A stretch of 61,924 nt of DNA from the NCBI RefSeq assembly GCF_016918505.1, contig NZ_JAFFPZ010000019.1, positions 1 to 61,924 of the forward strand, read 5' to 3'. The translations under genes and the position numbers were made by a program. Source of the stretch: Desulforhopalus vacuolatus. GTDB taxonomy: Bacteria > Desulfobacterota > Desulfobulbia > Desulfobulbales > Desulfocapsaceae. This document shows, piece after piece, positions 40,439-48,743 of this stretch. The notes under the pieces are model-generated. The model was not told the origin of the DNA. It was given only the letters and a program-made list of their open reading frames with translations, and made no database searches. Numbering within the stretch: position 1 is the first letter of the stretch; each line of letters starts with the position of its first letter.

Positions 40439-41859
40439 TCGGTGGTCCTGAAGGATTACAGTTCGAGTTTGAACGTGCGGGCCATAAATTCCGGGAAGGC
40501 CTGGCCTGGGGTAAAGGCAGATTTCTGATTCAGGGGGAGCCGGTGTGGGTGACGGAAGATAATGCCGGCAATGAGCGGTCCGTGGAATGGAGTTGGCTGG
40601 ATCTGCTGGAATTTCTGGCTGAAAACTGGCCGTGGCTGATGATTGAGGAGAACTATCCCATCCCCATCAATCCCGCAGATATGAATACTCTGAAATCGTC
40701 GGCAAAGCGACGCTGGGAAGGATTGAATGAGACCATTGTCGATGATGAGGACGAGGAGTTGGTCCGATTCCTTAATCGCCATGATCTGGCACTGGCACTG
40801 AAAGGAATCTATCTGCCTTCAATACTGCTGTTGCGACAGGGGCGTCTTTTTCAGGTGGGTGTTCCGGATTGGGATCAGGTCTTTTTTTTGCCTTTTGCCC
40901 GGGTGAAAAAGGTGTTGGAGGAGCTTGGAGCATGGATTGCCGGAGAGGTCGAAGGATGTGAAGATCCCCGGGCCGAAAGGGCTGTTTCCCTCTGGTTGCA
41001 ACGAAAGGATCGGGTGCGGGAATGGGGACTCCGTCTTTGTACTGGTATGTGCACTGAGGAATTGGAAAAACTTCTGAACGGGCAGTCGGCCGAAGATTTT
41101 TTTGAAATGACGGGTGGTGATTCCGAGAACGGCAGTGAGCTTTCTCTTGCTGCCCGGATGGCCCCGGGCGGTCTGGGAGTTGAAGGAAAGAAACAGGTTA
41201 TCGAGGCGGTTCGGGGACTTCCTCTCCGGAAAACTCCTGAACTGGACGAGTTGAGCCGGAAGGCGTTGATCATGGCGCTTGATGGCGGAAGCCGTTCTTT
41301 TGAACAAGGGTATGCTCTGGCGGGGTGGCTTCGCAGTCAGCTGGGATATGTCGGAGATGCTGTTCCCGATCCGGAAGGGATACTGACGTCGTGGGGTGTC
41401 TTGCTCAGAGACGTAACCCTGGCCCGGGCAACAGAAAAACTTGAGGCCATCGCAGCCTGGGGACCCCTGCACGGACCGGCGGTGCTCCTCAATGCAAATC
41501 CTGGCGGCCGTGGTGTACATGAACACCGCAGACGCACTTCTCTTGCCCATGAAATCTGTCATCTGCTCGTGGACCGCAGTGGTGGGCTTCCTTTACTTGA
41601 GGTACTGGGAGGTCGAACTCCCGAAATAATGGAACAACGGGCCCGGGCCTTTGCCGCTGAATTTCTCCTTCCCCGCAGTGTAGCCGCCGATGCCGTGCGG
41701 TCCGGCAGCGATATGAAAGACGTGGTTTCCCGGCTCTCGGAAAAATATAATCTCAGTTGTGAACTCGTTGCCTGGCAAATCACCAATTCCGAAGCCTACT
41801 GCATGTTGACCGGCGAAGAAAAAGGGATTCTGGAGGCGGCGAGGACCGTTTCGATGTAG
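40414..41859 (+). CDS. ImmA/IrrE-type (M78) metallopeptidase with long N-terminal region
   Basis: 481 aa. The C-terminal third is an M78 zinc peptidase: RTSLAHEICHLLVD with HEICH (H379, E380, H383), then RARAFAAEFLLP, the usual downstream family block with the third ligand region. Residues 1-340 are not a helix-turn-helix domain as in many M78 proteins but an unassigned region with acidic and Trp-rich stretches (WSWLDLLEFLAENWPW). Known relatives cut repressors or immunity proteins in mobile elements and toxin-antitoxin systems. Gene base composition is like the core, yet it lies in the decayed island. Confidence 0.8.
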   Translation: MGKEIRTIIGGPEGLQFEFERAGHKFREGLAWGKGRFLIQGEPVWVTEDNAGNERSVEWSWLDLLEFLAENWPWLMIEENYPIPINPADMNTLKSSAKRRWEGLNETIVDDEDEELVRFLNRHDLALALKGIYLPSILLLRQGRLFQVGVPDWDQVFFLPFARVKKVLEELGAWIAGEVEGCEDPRAERAVSLWLQRKDRVREWGLRLCTGMCTEELEKLLNGQSAEDFFEMTGGDSENGSELSLAARMAPGGLGVEGKKQVIEAVRGLPLRKTPELDELSRKALIMALDGGSRSFEQGYALAGWLRSQLGYVGDAVPDPEGILTSWGVLLRDVTLARATEKLEAIAAWGPLHGPAVLLNANPGGRGVHEHRRRTSLAHEICHLLVDRSGGLPLLEVLGGRTPEIMEQRARAFAAEFLLPRSVAADAVRSGSDMKDVVSRLSEKYNLSCELVAWQITNSEAYCMLTGEEKGILEAARTVSM

Positions 41860-41929
41860 GCGATATCGCTTACTTTAAGGGAGCAGGCTCCACGGCTTTC
41901 CTTTCAGTGACTCAGAGAATAATTAATAT

Positions 41930-42370
41930 TTTCCCCACGGAACAGGCCTGCCCTGGTCCAGGGAACAACAAAAAAATTACCCACGGAACACACGGAACAC
42001 ACGGAAATGTAAAAGCATTTCAATCCTTTTTTTCCGTGCTCTTCCGTGTGTTCCGTGGGCAAAAAAGTCCTTTCGCAGTTCAATCTTTTGCCTTACCCGC
42101 TTTAATCCCAAAAAATCTTTTTAGCCTTTCTTCGCGTTCCTTAGCGTTCTTCGCGGTAAAAAATGCCTTACCGTCTTTCGCTTTTCGCCCTTATTCGCAT
42201 AATTAGAGCTTTTATTCGTTGGCAAAAAAGTCCTTTCGCAGTTCAATCCTTTGCCCTTCCTGCTTTAATCCAAAAAAATCTTTTTAGCCTTTCTTCGCGT
42301 CCCTTAGCGTTCTTCGCGGTAAAAATTGCCTTACCGTCTTTCGCCTTTCCCCTTCTCCCGTCTCCCTTTC
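41930..42370. repeat. Mosaic repeat island N
   Basis: Left ACACACGGAACACACGG, then CCGTGTGTTCCGTGGGC, and two copies of the right-arm block with CTTTCGCAGTTCAATC and TTCTTCGCGGT (42060-42160 and 42200-42330). The end is CTCCCGTCTCCC, directly before the DUF1566 stop. It is the last mosaic island; none is found in the polysaccharide locus. Confidence 0.85.
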
Positions 42371-43312
42371 TTACACCGTTCTCACGAAACGCCCAAACCC
42401 ACCAGGAATAGACCCAGAACTCCAAAAAGCCCGTCCCTGTTTAAAATCAACAAACCAATACCCACCAGGTTTACGCGTAGCATTAACAAAAACAAAAGCC
42501 TCCATCTTATGAAAACAAGGGTGGAGATACAAACCCTTCATATTACGCTCCGGCTCCAAAAGTGACAAAGCCTCTTCCATTGAAGGCAGACGCCAATCAG
42601 AAAAACCAGCGAAAGCCTCTTTGTTCACCCTCTCAAGATTGAGACGCATGGTACGGATTGAGTGGATATCCTGCCCCTCCCGCTCCCACATCAAACCAGT
42701 ACGCAGATCCACAGCAACCTCAGGACTCTCTCCGGCAACAAACAGGTTTTCAAAACGCCCTTCAGGGTTGAGTTCACGATCAAAGAAGTTTCCCTTACGG
42801 ATCACTCCGGCGATATCTTCATCGTTGATAATCTGCGCCGCTGAAGGCAGCGTAACCACCTCGCCCTGCAACTGGACAGAGGACGCATCCGGCAGAGGCG
42901 GTCCCATCTCCTCAATGTCCACCGTCTCAACTATCGGCTTGACCAGATCGCTCACGCCCTCTTCACTGAGAACGTTCTTGATCAACCAATCCTTCACTGC
43001 TTGATTAATAGTGAAGCTCTTCTCAAAGATCGCAACCTTCCCTTCACCGTCTACACAGTCCTGCAGGAGCTTTTGCGGTGCCTCAATTTCAGCGATAATA
43101 CACGCGTGTTTCACCGCCCTTTCCATCAGACAGAGCTTCGGTTCATCACCCCAGCCGTCAATGAAAAAGTAGTAGACACACTCATTATTATCACGAACCC
43201 GCTCCCGGCCACCCCAGGACTCGTAGGTGCCGAATGAAAAGGAAGGATTCATTTCCCAGTCGATGGGGGAAATAACGCGGTTACCAACTGTAATTGTATC
43301 AAATTCTGCCAT
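42371..43312 (-). CDS. DUF1566 (Lcl C-terminal domain) protein
   Basis: 313 aa. The C-terminal half (about 205-313) is a DUF1566 domain with the typical VDLRTGLMWEREG, GFSDWRLPSMEEALSLLE and FWSSGSIPGGFGRFVRTV, a C-type-lectin-like or formylglycine-enzyme-like fold used for binding. The N-terminal ~200 residues are not recognised. No signal peptide. ATG 43312 is preceded by AAAAGGAG. Solitary gene at the edge of the decayed island. Confidence 0.8.
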   Translation of the reverse strand: MAEFDTITVGNRVISPIDWEMNPSFSFGTYESWGGRERVRDNNECVYYFFIDGWGDEPKLCLMERAVKHACIIAEIEAPQKLLQDCVDGEGKVAIFEKSFTINQAVKDWLIKNVLSEEGVSDLVKPIVETVDIEEMGPPLPDASSVQLQGEVVTLPSAAQIINDEDIAGVIRKGNFFDRELNPEGRFENLFVAGESPEVAVDLRTGLMWEREGQDIHSIRTMRLNLERVNKEAFAGFSDWRLPSMEEALSLLEPERNMKGLYLHPCFHKMEAFVFVNATRKPGGYWFVDFKQGRAFWSSGSIPGGFGRFVRTV

Positions 43313-43373
43313 GGATACTCCTTTTTTTAGATTTTCCCTCTGATTTAAGGTATAATACCCTGCTCTGTCAGGC

Positions 43374-43403
43374 ATCTGTACGACTGTTATCTGTACGACT
43401 GTT
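43374..43403. repeat. 15-bp tandem repeat upstream of DUF1566 gene
   Basis: ATCTGTACGACTGTT is present twice in tandem about 65 bp before the DUF1566 start, a plausible operator position. Confidence 0.5.
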
Positions 43404-43404
43404 C

Positions 43405-43694
43405 TCCTGCACATGAGACAACATGATAATCGTTCCTATAACATTGACATGAATCAAAACTTTGCCACAAAAAAGGCCTTGGCTATGGGGTGTTTCTTTT
43501 GTTGATAGTGGCAGAGGACTCAACTTGATTGTTCAGTTACAGCGCCATGCTGCAGACAGGGGAAACGAAAGAGCATAAAGAGAACACTTGGGAAAGGAGC
43601 CGGAATTTGATTTAAAAACCTTTCCCTCTAATCTTTCTCATCTGTTCAATTGGCTTAAAGGAATCAGACCCTGCGGGTTCAAGAAGAGGACAAC
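43405..43694. other. Non-coding stretch without recognised features
   Basis: About 290 bp with no believable gene and no mosaic module. It ends in CAGACCCTGCGGGTTC, which resembles CAGACCCCGCAACTG near 46312. Confidence 0.4.
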
Positions 43695-43847
43695 ATGATC
43701 AAAACTCTATCGATAAAAGGCTTCAAGACCCTCCGGGATTTTTCCATTGACCTCGGTACTGTCAACGTGTTTATCGGTGCCAACGGAAGCGGAAAGAGCA
43801 ATATTCTGGAAGCTCTCGGAGTGTTATCCGCTACTGCAGAATTTTGA
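43695..43847 (+). pseudogene. N-terminal stub of an AAA (RecF/SMC-like) ATPase
   Basis: ATG at 43695 gives 50 codons: MIKTLSIKGFKTLRDFSIDL and on to the P-loop GANGSGKSN (residues 28-36), then a TGA. This is the start of an AAA15/21-type ATPase, such as those of abortive-infection and other defence genes. A deletion joined it, out of frame, to the end of another gene. Confidence 0.8.
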
Positions 43848-44298
43848 CCTTCTGATCCTGGCCATCGACGCTGATGTCGCGTCCAAGACCTACTCATCGG
43901 CAAATATCCAAGATTTTTTATTCGATGATTTACCCTGCGAGCAGCCGTGTCCTCCAGCTTTGGACACCACGGAAAAATTGAAAGAAGTGATTAAAGGCTG
44001 GCTGTCACCTGTTCAGATCGACTCCAGAACCGTACTGTGTATTCCTTCGAAATCCATTGAGTCCTGGGTCGCAGTGGCCTTATATGCCGAATCCGATTCT
44101 ATAGTGCATAGCAGCTGAGTTGAGCCAGCATATACTGTTAACTTACCAATATATCGACAATTATAAATTCAAAAGAGTATCGCTTCACCAGCTAGGGACT
44201 ATAGTTTCCCGGACATGATAGAATATTCTTGGGATGTTTTGCATTACATGCATGCCAAACCCGCCAAGGAAAAAATTATTGGCAAAAAAAAAGGATGA
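43836..44298 (+). pseudogene. Remnant of a lost gene, copy 3, split by a MITE
   Basis: Reads FDLLILAIDADVASKTY through PSKSIESWVAVALYAESDS, is interrupted at 44102-44201, then resumes SFPDMIEYSWDVLHYMHA and ends KGKKKG-like at TGA 44298. The longest of three copies. Its position after an AAA stub suggests an ATPase-effector pair of defence type whose middle was deleted; the acidic IDADV could be part of a nuclease or TOPRIM-like core, but this is a guess. Confidence 0.7.
44102..44201. mobile_element. 100-bp MITE with TA duplication
   Basis: Exactly 100 bp between TA at 44100-44101 and 44202-44203. The ends are inverted: TAGTGCATAGCAGCTG, and the complement of the right end is TAGTCCCTAGCTGG. 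Removal with one TA restores codons D-S-S-F-P, as in the intact copy at 39590. TA duplication points to an IS630/Tc1-type transposase, but the ends differ from the IS630 at 34462, so another element would have to supply it. Confidence 0.85.
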
Positions 44299-44451
44299 TT
44301 GAGAAAGAGAAAAAACAAGTACAAGCTGGCTCAGCGGAGTATTGTTGAGAGATGGGGTACCGTTGAAAAATTCTGTTCCCAGGCGGTCACGTTCAGGACT
44401 TCTCTGGAAGGATGTGTGGAACATCTTTCTTGATGATAAGCATACTTGCAT

Positions 44452-44545
44452 AATTACTTACCATTTGCGTAAACTGAAAACTATTCGAAATTATCCCCAA
44501 GCCAGAATAACTACTTGGGCCCAGCCCCAGATCTGGTAGTTCCAA
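44452..44545 (-). mobile_element. Degraded end of an IS1634-like element
   Basis: Aligns with 60990-61075: TTACTTACCATTTGCGTAAACTG against TACTCACCATTCGCG plus TAAACTG, and both go on to CAGCCCCAGATCTGGTAGTTCC-like and CAGACCAAGGAGTTCC. It is the same terminus and transposase 3' end in the same orientation. It marks the left border of the polysaccharide locus. Confidence 0.75.
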
Positions 44546-45002
44546 CATTCGCTATTTCTAATGGTGGTATTGTAGGAAAAATTGGTGATAGGTTTTTCCT
44601 CTATTGGATGCAATATGTTTTGTTAGGTATCGGAATAGCTCAAGGTTATTTAAAGAAACTTGATTTAAAATTTTTGTTGTTGTCGATATGTCTATTCGTA
44701 GCCTATTCTTTTGAAGTTATTGATACAAGCAGATCGCCGTATCTTGATGTTAAGGTGATAATTGGTTCGATATTTATTTTTTGGACCATAGCAAGTAATG
44801 AAAATATTATTGTGAATTTTTTAATGTCGAAAAAAAAACATTTGTTGTTTTTCTAATGAATGTCTTTTTTGTTAAGTTTCTAAAGAGTAATGATTTAATT
44901 AAATTTGATAATTTTACAGAAACTGTAGTTGTGATTTTGTTGAGTGTTCTTGTTGGAGTGGTCGTAGAAAATTCTAAATTGAGAGTGATTGTGAAAGGAT
45001 GA
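44546..45002 (+). pseudogene. C-terminal fragment of a membrane protein (acyltransferase-like)
   Basis: Begins right at the IS remnant and reads GGIVGKIGDRFFLYWMQYVL with membrane segments, then shifts frame at a run of nine A (44829-44837) and continues VVFLMNVFFVKFLKSND to a TGA at 45002. The multi-helix C-terminal pattern is like that of sugar O-acyltransferases, but this is uncertain. It is headless and frameshifted, hence non-functional. Confidence 0.55.
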
Positions 45003-45035
45003 CTTTTGCCGAATGATATTTTATAGGAAATTTTG

Positions 45036-46238
45036 ATGAAGAAACTTTCTTTAGTAGTTCCTTCTTTGATGAAAGGTGGCGGTGTACCATCTGTTGCTCG
45101 TTTTGTAAGAGACACTGCTCTTAACTCAGGGAAATATGATCTCAATATAATTTCTCTTTGCATGTCCAGCAGGGAAGATACTAGTCTTCAAATAACTAAT
45201 CCGCGAACGTGGATACGAGGGGCTGCCAAGAAAACTGGTGAATGGGAAGGATTACCCTATACTCATGTTGGTGCAAATTTGGGTGAGTTAGAATTTCAGC
45301 GCTATAGGAAGCGTAATGTGCTAACGGATGCTCTTCGAGGAAGTGATATTATTCAAGTTGTTTGTGGTTCACCCGCATGGGCTAATGCTGTAGTCGGATT
45401 GGATATACCAGTTGCATTGCAAGTTGCGACCCGCGCAAAAGTAGAGCGTCGAATGCGGGATGCCAATCCAAAAAGTGTCATTCATTGGTTCAGAAAATTA
45501 ATGACTGAAATTACTGATAGATTAGATGCTCAGGCACTTTGTTCCGTGGATGCAATCCAAGTAGAAAATCAATGGATGTTTGAATATGCAAAGAAGTTGA
45601 ATGAATATCGACAAATCGATTTACGTTATGCACCTCCAGGCGTGGATGGAGATATATTTCATCCCTTGAAAACGCGTGACCTTGCTAAATGTTCTTATAT
45701 CTTATGCGTAGGAAGACTTAGCGATCCAAGAAAGAATGTCACGTTGTTGTTGCATGCATACGCACGACTTTCTCACAAACTTCGCGATCATGTTCATCTT
45801 GTACTTGCTGGTTCTTCGGCTCCGGATGTTTCCTTTTGGAAAAAAGTTGAAACTATGGGGTTTCGTGATCATATTAAGTTTGTTGAAAAACCTTCTCTTG
45901 ATGAATTGGTAAGCCTGTATCAGAATGCGAGTGTGTTTGTTTTGCCTTCAGATGAAGAAGGCCTTGGGGTCGTGATTCTTGAGGCCATGGCTTGTGCTGT
46001 TCCTGTAGTCTCAACAAAAAGTGGCGGACCGGATGGAATTATTCTTGATGGTGAGAATGGATATCTTGTTCCACTGAATACCCCTGAAAAGATGGCGGAC
46101 CGGATCAGCTTTTTGCTTGAAAATTATTCCTTGAATATTGAGATGGGCTGGAAGGCACGCAAATCAATCGAAAAACGATACGATAAGCGAATTGCTGGTG
46201 ATGTGTTTGTAGAAATGTGGGATCGTCTGGTTTTTTAG
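45036..46238 (+). CDS. GT4-type glycosyltransferase
   Basis: 400 aa GT-B retaining enzyme. The C-terminal donor domain has LCVGRLSDPRKNVTLLL and the ExxxxxxxE signature in EEGLGVVILEAMACAVPVV; the N-terminal acceptor half has KGGGVPSVARFV. Presumably transfers a sugar to a lipid-linked repeat unit at the cytoplasmic membrane face. ATG 45036 after AGGAAATTTT; the preceding TTG is less likely. AT-rich, unlike the upstream core genes. First intact gene of the polysaccharide locus. Confidence 0.88.
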   Translation: MKKLSLVVPSLMKGGGVPSVARFVRDTALNSGKYDLNIISLCMSSREDTSLQITNPRTWIRGAAKKTGEWEGLPYTHVGANLGELEFQRYRKRNVLTDALRGSDIIQVVCGSPAWANAVVGLDIPVALQVATRAKVERRMRDANPKSVIHWFRKLMTEITDRLDAQALCSVDAIQVENQWMFEYAKKLNEYRQIDLRYAPPGVDGDIFHPLKTRDLAKCSYILCVGRLSDPRKNVTLLLHAYARLSHKLRDHVHLVLAGSSAPDVSFWKKVETMGFRDHIKFVEKPSLDELVSLYQNASVFVLPSDEEGLGVVILEAMACAVPVVSTKSGGPDGIILDGENGYLVPLNTPEKMADRISFLLENYSLNIEMGWKARKSIEKRYDKRIAGDVFVEMWDRLVF

Positions 46239-46352
46239 GTGTTTTTTTATGAGTTATCGCTGAACAAAGTAAATGCAGGGAATGGTGATATGGGATTTTA
46301 TCTGGATCAGACCCCGCAACTGTAAATCCCTGTCCTTAGCAGGGTTAGACCC

Positions 46353-46545
46353 GAATGGCACTTACTTAAAGAATTAGTTTTGAGATAATAGTTGATTACG
46401 ATATCCCCAATTCGACGGAAAATGTTCGGGGAGTAGCCCGGCGCCGGGAAACGCGTATTAAAATCAGAGGCCTTCAGGCGAATGCATCTAGGGATGATTC
46501 TAACCTGTTGATTTTTCATCGATTCGGCTTAATTAAGCACCATTC
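46353..46545. mobile_element. 193-bp MITE-like element with near-palindromic flanks
   Basis: Ends are inverted: GAATGGCACTTA at the left and TAAGCACCATTC at the right. Each end is flanked by the same 11 bp GGGTTAGACCC (46342-46352 and 46546-46556). This could be an IS4-like 10-12 bp target duplication; since the 11-mer is itself almost palindromic, it could also be part of longer inverted ends. No coding capacity. Confidence 0.65.
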
Positions 46546-46585
46546 GGGTTAGACCCCGCAGCCGTTACAGGTACAAATAAATTAC

Positions 46586-48100
46586 ATGTCGACTAAACGA
46601 AAAATCATTATTTTTGCATTCCTTCAGTATGCCCAGCTCGCACTGACAATGATTTACGGTGTTTTCCTTTTACCCGTATATATTAAGTATCTAAATGTTG
46701 ATATGTATGGCGCATGGTTGGCATCCGGCAATATTGTGAGCTGGTTACAAGTTATTGTTCCAGATTGTGGGCAAGTGCTTATGCAACGCCTGGGGGATGC
46801 GTATGCACGCAAGGATATTTCTCGTTTCTCTGGGATAGCGGTAACAGGAAATCTAGTAACATTGACTCTCGGACTGGTTGTCATCCTGCTGGGCCTGGGT
46901 GTGTCTATGCACTTGGATGTTTTATTAAACCTGTCCGATTCAGTTGATGTTCAAGCGCTTGGGACGGCTTTTGTCATGACAGCCGCAGGGACGGGGTTGG
47001 TGATTTATACGCAGGCCTATAGCTCTGCCAATCTGGCTTTGCAGGCGACAGGATATTATGGGATGATTAACCTTGCAGCATCTCTTGTTCGGATTATCGT
47101 CGTATTATATGGCATTTTTGTTGCAAAACAGGGGGTGGTTGCCCTGGGAATGGGAAATTTTATCTACGGGATATGTTTATTATTGGGACACTCGGGAATA
47201 TATTTCAAAGTTTGTTTTTATGAAAAAATTCCAGTTCTTTCAAAGCCTTCAGCGCTGCAGGAAATATCTACTCTTTTTTCATTTTCTGCATTTGCCCGTA
47301 TAGGTGAAACGTTTGCTCGCAATATTGATTACTTTTTAGTTGCACGATTTTTAGGCCCAGAGTTTACGACTTCGCTTAAACTCATTAAAGCTGTACCAGA
47401 AGCGATTTTACCATTTATCCGCACAACAACTTACTCAATTATACCGTCTTTGATTCAACAAATAGCAAACGGCAGAATCAAGGAAAACAAATCTCTTCTA
47501 ATGAATTTCACTGGAAAGTTGATCATGTTTTGCGTTTTTGTTCTAGGTGGAATTACGGCTTTGAATGAAGCATTTGTAGGGCTATGGATTCCTGGTTCTA
47601 CGTACTTGTCTGGTTATATCCCTTTATTTATTATAGCGGGACTTGTTCTGGCCGCTATTTCTGATGTTTTTCGAAAATACGTGATGGCTATCGGCTGCAT
47701 TAAAGATGTTACTCTTATTATTGGGGTATCTTCATTTCTGCAGGCGTTGTGCTTGTTTTTTATGACCAAACAATATGGGCTCATTGGGATCGCAACTGTT
47801 CCTTTATGTGTTTATACAATCACTCTTGCTCTCTTCATCCTCCGATTTAAAAGAGAACTGCAGTTGGAATGGTTTGATTTTAAAAAAGTTGCGGCAGATA
47901 TGATTCTTGGTTCTTTTTTAGCACTACTCGCAGGTGTATCTATATTTAATATGCAAACGGACTCCTGGGGGGAATTTTTGTTATCAGGAATGACCTATAT
48001 TAGCGTATTTTTATTATTGGGACTTGTTCTATCAAGGAATTTGCGGTGTATATTAATCCAATTATGGCGCAAACCAACTTCGGTATGTAATAAAATATGA
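46586..48100 (+). CDS. Wzx-like polysaccharide flippase
   Basis: 504 aa with about 12-14 hydrophobic helices and the MATE/Wzx-type layout. It should move the undecaprenyl-linked repeat unit to the periplasmic side. Features: LPVYIKYLNVDMYGAWLASG near the N-terminus, and NIDYFLVARFLGPEFT in the middle, both typical of PST family proteins. The next gene starts about 13 bp downstream. With the Wzy-like protein at 53.8 kb it implies a Wzx/Wzy-dependent system. Confidence 0.88.
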   Translation: MSTKRKIIIFAFLQYAQLALTMIYGVFLLPVYIKYLNVDMYGAWLASGNIVSWLQVIVPDCGQVLMQRLGDAYARKDISRFSGIAVTGNLVTLTLGLVVILLGLGVSMHLDVLLNLSDSVDVQALGTAFVMTAAGTGLVIYTQAYSSANLALQATGYYGMINLAASLVRIIVVLYGIFVAKQGVVALGMGNFIYGICLLLGHSGIYFKVCFYEKIPVLSKPSALQEISTLFSFSAFARIGETFARNIDYFLVARFLGPEFTTSLKLIKAVPEAILPFIRTTTYSIIPSLIQQIANGRIKENKSLLMNFTGKLIMFCVFVLGGITALNEAFVGLWIPGSTYLSGYIPLFIIAGLVLAAISDVFRKYVMAIGCIKDVTLIIGVSSFLQALCLFFMTKQYGLIGIATVPLCVYTITLALFILRFKRELQLEWFDFKKVAADMILGSFLALLAGVSIFNMQTDSWGEFLLSGMTYISVFLLLGLVLSRNLRCILIQLWRKPTSVCNKI

Positions 48101-48113
48101 ATGAGTGATAGTT

Positions 48114-48743
48114 ATGTCTTTATCCATTGAGAACGAAGCTAATATAATTACGAGCTATGAAGCTCGAATTGCATCAAGAAGCAATGTACATTTTTTTATT
48201 GGGCTGTACCCCAGAATAAAGAATCATATTAAATATATGATCATCAGGGCTATAGCAAGACTTCGAGGCGCGACTATCGGAAAATGTACAGTGCTGCCTT
48301 ATGCCTTGGCGAAAAAAGCCAATGCGAACTTAATCGTTGGAGAACATTGTTGTATATCTTCATCGAATTTGGATCTTAGAGCCCCGCTGGTTATCGGAAA
48401 CTATGTAGCTATCAGCAAAAATGTACAAATTATTAATGCATCGCATAATGTGCATAGCCCACATTTTGAGACGATATTAAACTCATTGGAGATACAAGAC
48501 TACTGCTGGTTGGCAGGCTGTAAAGTTATCCCTGGAGTATCTGTCATCAAGCGAGGCGCTGTTTGTGGAATGGGGGCGGTCATTGTCAGAAATGTTTCCC
48601 AATTGGCAATTATGGGCGGGAATCCTGCATCGCAGATCGGGCAACGAAAAATGGTTCACAGTTCTTATTTTCCAGAAGCATTACTAGGCGGAGATCTTGT
48701 CGTCTATGTTAAATGTTGGCGAAAGAGCAGGCAAAAATTATGA
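48114..48743 (+). CDS. Left-handed beta-helix O-acetyltransferase
   Basis: About 209 aa with hexapeptide repeats (IGKCTVLPYA, LIVGEHCCIS, LVIGNYVAISKN) and the WbbJ/NodL-type active-site region INASHNVHSP, followed by GAVCGMGAVIVRNV. Probably adds acetyl groups to a sugar of the surface glycan. Start at ATG 48114 preferred over GTG 48105. It overlaps the next gene by ATGA. Confidence 0.85.
   Translation: MSLSIENEANIITSYEARIASRSNVHFFIGLYPRIKNHIKYMIIRAIARLRGATIGKCTVLPYALAKKANANLIVGEHCCISSSNLDLRAPLVIGNYVAISKNVQIINASHNVHSPHFETILNSLEIQDYCWLAGCKVIPGVSVIKRGAVCGMGAVIVRNVSQLAIMGGNPASQIGQRKMVHSSYFPEALLGGDLVVYVKCWRKSRQKL

Noticed and set aside
42371-43312. Diversity-generating retroelement target
   Set aside because: DUF1566/C-lectin domains can be variable proteins, but no reverse transcriptase, no template repeat and no adenine-rich duplicate of the C-terminal coding end were seen.
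44185-44451. 88-codon minus-strand ORF
   Set aside because: Runs antisense to the gene remnant and across the MITE edge, with no similarity to anything recognised.
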